A stretch of 5,131 nucleotides of DNA from Anaerolinea thermophila (GTDB lineage Bacteria > Chloroflexota > Anaerolineae > Anaerolineales > Villigracilaceae). This document shows, piece by piece, positions 1-4,481 of the stretch. The notes below the pieces were generated by a model. That model was given only the letters and a program-made list of their open reading frames with translations, was not told the DNA's origin and made no database searches. Both the position numbers and the translations under genes were made by a program. How positions within the stretch are numbered: the first letter of the stretch is position 1; every line of letters begins with the position of its first letter. The stretch spans positions 1 to 5,131 of the forward strand of contig DZBA01000076.1 of assembly GCA_022729775.1 (NCBI GenBank), given 5' to 3'.

Positions 1-19
1 AGGTACACAAGTAAAAAGG
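1..19 (-). repeat. Inverted octamer-repeat remnant at left edge
   Basis: Read on the minus strand, this stretch gives the units CTTTTTAC and TTGTGTAC followed by CT. These match the TTGTNTAC octamers that precede ppc (142-181) and cobS (2901-2940) on the plus strand. It is therefore a partial array in the opposite orientation, cut by the window edge. Its inner end overlaps the left copy of the 8-bp direct repeat flanking the MITE-like element, so that element appears to have inserted at the edge of this array. Only two units are visible, which limits certainty. Confidence 0.5.
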
Positions 20-122
20 GTGTGCACGCAAAGGTTGTCACGTGGGACTGCAAAATCTCCCGATTTTGCCTCGAAAGTCAGGAGACTTTCGAATCCATCC
101 CTGACATGTTTTGCGTGCACAC
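20..122. mobile_element. 103-bp MITE-like palindromic element, non-coding
   Basis: The ends are a perfect 13-bp inverted repeat, GTGTGCACGCAAA (20-32) and its complement (110-122). The outer stem resumes inside with TGTCA (36-40) pairing TGACA (102-106) and GGGA (44-47) pairing TCCC (98-101). The middle holds two perfect hairpins at 50-69 and 71-92. Dyad symmetry is centred near base 71, so the whole element is one imperfect palindrome that can also fold as a three-way junction. It is too short to encode a protein and no ORF is credible in it. An exact 8-bp direct repeat flanks it. The best reading is a non-autonomous miniature inverted-repeat element moved in trans by a transposase encoded elsewhere. 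I cannot assign an IS family; several families make 8-bp duplications. A structured RNA or regulatory palindrome is the alternative. Confidence 0.65.
50..92. repeat. Two related hairpins in inverted orientation inside the element
   Basis: Hairpin A pairs GCAAAATC (50-57) with GATTTTGC (62-69) around the loop TCCC. Hairpin B pairs TCGAAAGTC (71-79) with GACTTTCGA (84-92) around the loop AGGA. Read on the minus strand, hairpin B resembles hairpin A: 13 of 18 positions match over the core. One stem pair differs in a compensated way (A-T in A, G-C in B), which keeps the stem intact. The loops are complementary over TCC/GGA, so a loop-loop contact is possible. The pattern suggests an inverted duplication of one hairpin followed by divergence that preserved pairing. 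Confidence 0.6.
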
Positions 123-141
123 TAAAAAGGTGCACAGGCGC

Positions 142-181
142 TTGATTTCTTGTTTACTTGTATACTTGTTTACCTTTATAC
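142..181 (+). repeat. Degenerate octamer tandem array upstream of ppc
   Basis: Five units of 8 bp lie in strict register with consensus TTGTNTAC: TTGATTTC at 142, then TTGTTTAC, TTGTATAC, TTGTTTAC and CTTTATAC (174-181). The last two units are identical, except for one base, to the last two units of the array before cobS. Only TTACACA separates the array from the ppc ATG. The repeated TATAC steps could supply -10-like sequences. No Shine-Dalgarno sequence is present. Function is unknown; a promoter or leader role and a neutral replication-slippage repeat are both possible. Confidence 0.7.
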
Positions 182-182
182 T
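154..182 (+). promoter_or_regulatory. Possible ppc promoter overlapping the octamer array
   Basis: TATACT at 177-182 resembles a sigma-70 -10 box (5 of 6 to TATAAT). TTACTT at 154-159, 17 bp upstream, is a weak -35 match. Transcription would then start near base 189, the A of the ppc ATG, giving a leaderless message. This would fit the absence of a Shine-Dalgarno site. Because the octamers themselves generate TATAC words, the match may be incidental. This is a weak, inferred call. Confidence 0.25.
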
Positions 183-188
183 TACACA

Positions 189-2894
189 ATGAAACTTTCA
201 CAAAACATTCACCTGCTTGGAGACCTGCTTGGCAAGGTCATATCGGAATTGGAAGCGCCATCCATCTTCGAGATTGTCGAGCGGATTCGCGCGCTGGCAA
301 AAGCGCGGCGCAGCGGAGATATTTCCGCTGCGAAAGGTTTGCAGCAAGAAGTCTCATCGTTGCAAACAAAAGAAGCGCGGGCAGTGGCGGCTGCATTTAC
401 CGCTTACTTTGACTTAATCAACCTTGCGGAAGAACACCAGCGCGTGCGGCTGCTGCGTAAAAGCGAAGACGAAACATACCCCGAACCCATCAGCGAATCG
501 ATCCACAGCGCGGTGGCAACCTTAAAGGAAAACGGCGTCGGTTATAAACAAATGTCCGACCTGCTCGAAAACCTTTCCATCGAGTTGGTCTTGACCGCGC
601 ACCCGACAGAAGCGCGCCGCCGCACCATGCTCTCGAAGATGGAGCGCATCGCGCAGCTGCTGCAACGGCTTGGACAAAATCCGCTCTCACAGCGCGAAAG
701 GGACGCGGCAATTGACACGCTGCGCGGGGAAATTTCATCGCTCTGGCTGACAGACCGCATCCGCGCGGACAAATTATCCGTCACCGACGAAGTGCGCACG
801 GGCTTGTATTTCATCGAGTCATTTTTTTGGAATGTCATTCCATCTGTTTATGCCGAACTCGAAAAAGCCATCGAAAAATATTATCCCGGCTTGAAAGCGC
901 CGCATCGCTGGCTGCGGCTCGCTTCGTGGATTGGCGGCGACAGGGACGGCAACCCTTACGTCACCACCGAAGTCACAGCAGAAACCCTGCGCCTGCATCG
1001 CGGGCTTGCGGTGGAAAATCACCGCCGCGTCTTTCAAGAATTGGGCAGGCATGTGAGTCTCAGCTCCAAGCGCGTTCCGCCCCCGCCTGCCTTGCAGGAA
1101 TGGATCGAAAACCGCCGCCCCTTCCCCACACATGTCGCATATATCGAACAGCGCTATGCCACCGAGCCTTACCGCTTGATGATGGCGCTGTTGGCAAATG
1201 ACCTTGCGGAAGCCTCGCGCGATGATATGAAATCGCATTTACTGGGACAGTATCCGCATAAGGCGCATGTCGTTGCGGAAGATTTTTCGCGCCCGCTGGA
1301 ATTGATCTCCTCTGCCATTCCTAAAAACCACGTGCAGGATGGACTGCAAACTGTTTTATGCAAAGTGCGCGCATTTGGACTGCACGTTGCGCGGCTTGAC
1401 TTGCGCGAAGATTCAAGCCGGTTAAATTCCGCGCTTAGCGAAATTTTGCGCGCGCTGAACATCGAATCTGACTTCGAGAATCTCCCGCCTGACCAACGCG
1501 CCGAGTTATTGACTCGCCTCTTGAAGCAGCCAACGCCCAGCCTTTCCAAGCACCCCGGCGTGACTGCGGCAGCAGCGGAAACGTGGTCGCTCTTTCAACT
1601 CATCGCGCGGACAAACGAACTCTACGGCTCAGAGCTGCTCGGACCTTTCATCATATCCATGACTCACGCGGCAGCGGACGTGTTGACCGTGTTGCTGTTG
1701 GCAAAATGGGCGGGCAGCAAAACAATCCCGCAAATTACGCCGCTGTTTGAATCCATCCGCGATTTGAAAGACGCCTCTGAAATTTTAGAATCGCTCTTCA
1801 CATCCGCGTCATACCGCGAGCATCTCAAAGAACATAACAACGAACAAATTGTCATGATTGGCTATTCTGACAGCAATAAAGATGGCGGCTACCTGATGGC
1901 AAACTGGGCTTTATATAAAGCGCAGGAGGACATCACGCGCAGCGCGGAAAAACACAAAATCAAATTGACCATCTTTCACGGGCGCGGCGGGACGATTGCG
2001 CGCGGCGGAGGACCCGCCAATCACGCCATCCGCGCGCAGCCTGCGGGCAGCATCAAAGGCAGGTTCCGCGTCACCGAGCAGGGTGAGAATATCGCCTCGC
2101 GCTATTCAAATCCCACGCTCGCGCTCCGTCGTCTGGAGCAAATCGTCAGCGCGGTCATCCTCGCATCCATCCCGCAGCAGGAAGAGAAAGCCATTCCCGA
2201 AAAATGGCGCGCCACAATGGACGCCATGTCCGAAGCCGCGCAACGCGCGTATCGCTCGCTTGTGTACGAGACGCCGGGCTTTATCGAATTTTGGGAAGCC
2301 GTTACGCCATTGGACGAAGTCAAACGATTGCAGATTGGCTCACGTCCCGCAGCGCGCGCAAAAGCCGGGGCGGTGGATCAAATTCGCGCAATTCCCTGGG
2401 TGTTCTCGTGGATGCAAAGCCGCTTCAACCTGCCGGGTTGGTATGGGCTTGGCACAGGGCTTTCCTCCATTAACGATTTGCCCCTGCTGCAAGAAATGTA
2501 TGATGGCTGGTCATTCTTCCGCACGCTGCTGCATAACTCTGAAATGTCACTGCTCAAAGCGGATATGGACATTTGCGCTCTATACGTTGACATGATGCCA
2601 GATAAACAACTTGCGGCAAGCATCTTTGAAAATATCCGCGCGGAATATCAACGCACCACCGAATCTGTACTTGCAATTACGCGCCGTCAAGTGCTGCTGG
2701 AAGTGGAACCCGTCACACAACAGGCTGTCCACCTCCGCAACCCATACATTGACCCGTTGAACTACATCCAAATCGAAACCCTGCGCCGATTGCGCGCGCT
2801 GCCCGATCCCGACTGCGCCGAATCAAAACCGCTGCGCGAGGTGATGGCGTTAACAATCAATGGCATCGCGGCGGGGTTGAGAAATACGGGATGA
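189..2894 (+). CDS. ppc: Phosphoenolpyruvate carboxylase (EC 4.1.1.31), complete
   Basis: This cytosolic anaplerotic enzyme adds bicarbonate to phosphoenolpyruvate to give oxaloacetate and phosphate. The 901-residue protein is close to the bacterial norm (E. coli 883). Visible motifs in order are: VLTAHPTEARRRT with the catalytic His at 138; WIGGDRDGNP (about 247-256); RLDLREDSSR; GYSDSNKDGG from 558; FHGRGGTIARGGGP with Arg 599 and 605; RVTEQGE; IGSRPAAR; IPWVFSWMQSR; and the C-terminal GLRNTG. By alignment with the E. coli enzyme, the residues that bind the inhibitor aspartate look conserved: Arg 599, Lys 790, Arg 850 and Asn 899. Aspartate feedback is therefore likely. I chose the ATG at 189 over an in-frame TTG at 150 because the 13 extra residues are only translated octamer repeat. 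There is no Shine-Dalgarno site. The frame is intact. It is followed 49 bp later by cobS, with which it shares no pathway. Confidence 0.97.
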   Translation: MKLSQNIHLLGDLLGKVISELEAPSIFEIVERIRALAKARRSGDISAAKGLQQEVSSLQTKEARAVAAAFTAYFDLINLAEEHQRVRLLRKSEDETYPEPISESIHSAVATLKENGVGYKQMSDLLENLSIELVLTAHPTEARRRTMLSKMERIAQLLQRLGQNPLSQRERDAAIDTLRGEISSLWLTDRIRADKLSVTDEVRTGLYFIESFFWNVIPSVYAELEKAIEKYYPGLKAPHRWLRLASWIGGDRDGNPYVTTEVTAETLRLHRGLAVENHRRVFQELGRHVSLSSKRVPPPPALQEWIENRRPFPTHVAYIEQRYATEPYRLMMALLANDLAEASRDDMKSHLLGQYPHKAHVVAEDFSRPLELISSAIPKNHVQDGLQTVLCKVRAFGLHVARLDLREDSSRLNSALSEILRALNIESDFENLPPDQRAELLTRLLKQPTPSLSKHPGVTAAAAETWSLFQLIARTNELYGSELLGPFIISMTHAAADVLTVLLLAKWAGSKTIPQITPLFESIRDLKDASEILESLFTSASYREHLKEHNNEQIVMIGYSDSNKDGGYLMANWALYKAQEDITRSAEKHKIKLTIFHGRGGTIARGGGPANHAIRAQPAGSIKGRFRVTEQGENIASRYSNPTLALRRLEQIVSAVILASIPQQEEKAIPEKWRATMDAMSEAAQRAYRSLVYETPGFIEFWEAVTPLDEVKRLQIGSRPAARAKAGAVDQIRAIPWVFSWMQSRFNLPGWYGLGTGLSSINDLPLLQEMYDGWSFFRTLLHNSEMSLLKADMDICALYVDMMPDKQLAASIFENIRAEYQRTTESVLAITRRQVLLEVEPVTQQAVHLRNPYIDPLNYIQIETLRRLRALPDPDCAESKPLREVMALTINGIAAGLRNTG

Positions 2895-2900
2895 GAGGTA

Positions 2901-2940
2901 CTGTCTACTTGTGTACTTGCCTACTTGTTTACCTCTATAC
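2901..2940 (+). repeat. Degenerate octamer tandem array upstream of cobS
   Basis: Five 8-bp units in register fill most of the 49-bp ppc-cobS spacer: CTGTCTAC, TTGTGTAC, TTGCCTAC, TTGTTTAC and CTCTATAC. The 18 bases ending at 2940 match 17 of 18 bases ending at 181 before ppc, so the two arrays share unit sequence and unit order at their gene-proximal ends. The cobS ATG follows after only CCT. The spacer is too short for a cobalamin riboswitch, and there is no Shine-Dalgarno site or terminator in it, so read-through from ppc is possible. Confidence 0.7.
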
Positions 2941-2943
2941 CCT

Positions 2944-3666
2944 ATGACTTCCATCTTCATCGCTTTTCAATTCTTAACGATTTTCCCCGCAGTCATCAAA
3001 CGCATGTTCACGCCCGAAGAAATGGGACGCGCGGCGGGATTTTTTCCACTCGTGGGGGTTGCTCTGGGCGCGCTGTTATTTGCCTTGAACCATGCCGCGC
3101 GAATCATCTTCCCCGATTCTGTCTCAGCCGCGCTGACTCTCTTCGCGTGGATTTTTCTCACCCGCGCCTTTCACCTCGACGGCTTCATGGATACCTGCGA
3201 CGGACTCTTCGGCGGCTGGAATCCTGAACGCAGGCTGGAGATTATGAAAGACTCGCGCGTCGGCGCATTTGGAGTCGCGGGCGCGGTTTTGATTCTGCTG
3301 ATGAAATACGCCGCGCTTTCATCTTCCACGAATATTTTCGCCGCGCTGATTCTCGCCGCCACACTGGGACGTTGGTCACTGCCGCTGCTGATTTACTTCT
3401 TCCCTTACGCGCGTCCCAACGGGCTTGGCTACGAGATGAAACACAACACGCGCTGGGTGGAATTGCTCCTCGCCGCGTTGATTACAGGCGTCACGGCTTG
3501 GCTGCTCCTCGGCTGGCTGGGACTTGTCCTCATGCTTGCCGCTTCCGTCTTCAGCGTTTTATTCGGCGTATACGTCATGCGACTCCTCCCAGGTCTTACA
3601 GGCGACATCTACGGCGCAACAACCATTATGGTCGAAGCGCTGACGTTGATATTTTTTACGATATAA
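2944..3666 (+). CDS. cobS: Adenosylcobinamide-GDP ribazoletransferase (cobalamin synthase), CobS
   Basis: This integral membrane enzyme joins adenosylcobinamide-GDP to alpha-ribazole (or its 5'-phosphate), attaching the lower ligand in the last steps of cobalamin assembly. The protein has 240 residues, normal for the family. Diagnostic motifs are HLDGFMDTCDGLFGG (77-91, Asp-rich and probably metal/phosphate-binding), RRLEIMKDSRVGAFG (96-110), LGRWSLP, PYARPNGLG (154-162) and TGDIYGA (219-225). Hydrophobic segments lie near 33-50, 59-75, 108-126, 131-152, 173-212 and 226-239. The ATG at 2944 opens the family-typical TSIFIAFQFLTIFP. An in-frame GTG at 2911 would only add translated octamer repeat, so it was rejected. 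Its neighbours cbiZ and cbiB act on earlier intermediates of the same pathway. No Shine-Dalgarno site is seen. Confidence 0.95.
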   Translation: MTSIFIAFQFLTIFPAVIKRMFTPEEMGRAAGFFPLVGVALGALLFALNHAARIIFPDSVSAALTLFAWIFLTRAFHLDGFMDTCDGLFGGWNPERRLEIMKDSRVGAFGVAGAVLILLMKYAALSSSTNIFAALILAATLGRWSLPLLIYFFPYARPNGLGYEMKHNTRWVELLLAALITGVTAWLLLGWLGLVLMLAASVFSVLFGVYVMRLLPGLTGDIYGATTIMVEALTLIFFTI

Positions 3667-3674
3667 ATTTCGGA

Positions 3675-3738
3675 GTCTGCAAGTTCTACTTGCAGACCAC
3701 ACACTTTCTTACAACTCCAGAAGTAGAACTTCTGGAGT
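3675..3738. repeat. Pair of perfect inverted hairpins between cobS and cbiZ (REP/BIME-like)
   Basis: Hairpin 1 pairs GTCTGCAAGT (3675-3684) with ACTTGCAGAC (3688-3697) around the loop TCT. Hairpin 2 pairs ACTCCAGAAGT (3714-3724) with ACTTCTGGAGT (3728-3738) around the loop AGA. Both stems are perfect, at 10 and 11 bp. The core AAGTTCTACTT is on the plus strand in hairpin 1 and on the minus strand in hairpin 2, so the two are inverted copies around a shared core. The loops are exactly complementary. Neither hairpin is followed by a run of T, so they are not convincing Rho-independent terminators. They could protect the 3' end of the cobS message or be REP-type repeats. They fill most of the 86-bp spacer. 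Confidence 0.75.
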
Positions 3739-3752
3739 CCATCTAATTCGCT

Positions 3753-4400
3753 ATGAATCTTCTCAAAGACACTTCCGTTTTTATTTCAGACTCTTACATC
3801 CACATCCGCAGCGCGGAAGCATTGACCGCGCTCTCATCGGGCGTGGTCGGCGGCGGATTTCAAAAGTCGCGGCACATCCTCAACCTGCATGTGGACAAAG
3901 ACTACGCGGGGACAAATCCCGCGCTCGATTTGAAAAAATTCGCGCGCAAAATCGGCGTGGATGAAAAATTCATCGGCATGATGACCGCCGCGAAAATCGG
4001 CATGACGCAGCCTGTGATTCTCTCCGAGCATGGGCTGACCGTCTGCGCGGTTGTGACCGTCGGGCTGGGCAATTCCACCTGCGCGGGAATCACGCCGCCA
4101 TTTTTACCTGAATCAGCAGGGACTATTAACACGGTAATCATTCTCGACGCGCAGTTGACCCGCTCCGCGATGGTCAACGCTGTCATCACCGCCACCGAAG
4201 CAAAAACCGCCACCCTGCAAGAACTGAACAAGCGTACAAAAGACGGCGACCCAACGACTGGAACTTCCACAGATTCAACGGTGATTGCCACGACGAACAA
4301 AGGCGAACTTTTCAAATACACTGGCTCGGTTTCACTGGCGGGCTGGCTCATTGCACGCGCTGTGCGGCAGGCATTGAAGGAATCTCTAAACGCGGCGTGA
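3753..4400 (+). CDS. cbiZ: Adenosylcobinamide amidohydrolase, CbiZ
   Basis: CbiZ hydrolyses the amide bond to the aminopropanol arm of adenosylcobinamide, and in some bacteria of adenosylpseudocobalamin. It yields adenosylcobyric acid, so incomplete or foreign corrinoids can be rebuilt with a preferred lower ligand. The protein has 215 residues, near the usual single-domain length. Family-like features in order are LSSGVVGGGF (27-36), HILNLHVDKDY (41-51), GMMTAA (75-80), CAVVTVGLGNSTCAG (98-112), GTINTVIILDAQLT (123-136), NAVITATEAKTATL (142-155) and the Gly/Thr-rich GDPTTGTSTDS (165-175). Recognition is by these motifs, not a search. In its place between cobS and cbiB it supplies the substrate of CbiB. 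GGAG at 3734-3737 is 15 bp from the ATG, too far for a normal Shine-Dalgarno site. Bacterial cbiZ genes are thought to derive from archaeal ones by transfer. Nothing in the base composition here looks recent. Confidence 0.9.
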   Translation: MNLLKDTSVFISDSYIHIRSAEALTALSSGVVGGGFQKSRHILNLHVDKDYAGTNPALDLKKFARKIGVDEKFIGMMTAAKIGMTQPVILSEHGLTVCAVVTVGLGNSTCAGITPPFLPESAGTINTVIILDAQLTRSAMVNAVITATEAKTATLQELNKRTKDGDPTTGTSTDSTVIATTNKGELFKYTGSVSLAGWLIARAVRQALKESLNAA

Positions 4401-4404
4401 GGAA

Positions 4405-4474
4405 TACAAGTTACAAGTTACAGGTTACAAGTTCATCCTTCATCCTTCATCATTCATCATTCATAATTCATCCT
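4405..4474 (+). repeat. Heptamer tandem array, two words in one register, between cbiZ and cbiB
   Basis: Ten 7-bp units run without a gap. Four are TACAAGT-type (4405-4432, one with A to G), followed by six TCATCCT/TCATCAT/TCATAAT units (4433-4474). The switch of word keeps the 7-bp phase. One further 7-bp step, TTCCCCC (4475-4481), leads directly to the cbiB ATG at 4482. On the minus strand the first word is ACTTGTA, which is the ACTTGTNT octamer of the ppc and cobS arrays shortened by one base. The array covers nearly all of the 81-bp spacer and leaves no Shine-Dalgarno site or terminator. Heptanucleotide tandem repeats in spacers are known from cyanobacteria (STRR elements). The similarity here is of type, not shown to be of origin. 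Confidence 0.8.
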
Positions 4475-4481
4475 TTCCCCC

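Larger units (their letters stand above)
12..130. repeat. 8-bp direct repeat flanking the palindromic element (putative target-site duplication)
   Basis: TAAAAAGG occurs at 12-19 and again at 123-130. The two copies abut exactly the outer ends of the terminal inverted repeats at 20 and 122. Identity stops at exactly 8 bp: base 11 (G) differs from base 122 (C), and base 20 (G) differs from base 131 (T). This is the arrangement expected of a target-site duplication left by a transposase that makes 8-bp staggered cuts. Removing one copy and the element would restore a plausible empty site reading AAGTAAAAAGGTGCACAG. Confidence 0.65.

Noticed and set aside
20..122. Integron attC site or a tRNA-like element
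   Set aside because: No RYYYAAC/GTTRRRY core sites and no acceptor, anticodon or T-arm consensus. The perfect terminal repeats with flanking duplication fit a MITE better.
1..188. Cobalamin riboswitch or other known riboswitch in the structured 5' region
   Set aside because: No B12-box-like conserved core is visible. The structure is a palindrome with flanking direct repeats and lies before ppc rather than a cobalamin gene.
150..188. N-terminal extension of PEPC from TTG at 150
   Set aside because: The 13 added residues are translated octamer repeat, and the catalytic His falls at 138 as in E. coli when the ATG at 189 is used.
819..1238. Minus-strand ORFs within ppc, cobS and cbiZ
   Set aside because: All lie opposite conserved coding sequence, show no recognisable motif and have no start context of their own.
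1996..2595. 199-residue plus-strand ORF inside ppc
   Set aside because: It is out of frame with an unmistakable conserved gene. Its Arg/Ser/Pro-rich product is typical of a shadow frame.
3675..3738. Rho-independent terminators after cobS
   Set aside because: The stems are strong but neither is followed by a T-run, and the pair is organised as inverted siblings, which suggests repeats.
4405..4474. CRISPR array
   Set aside because: The units are contiguous 7-mers with no spacers, far below CRISPR repeat length.
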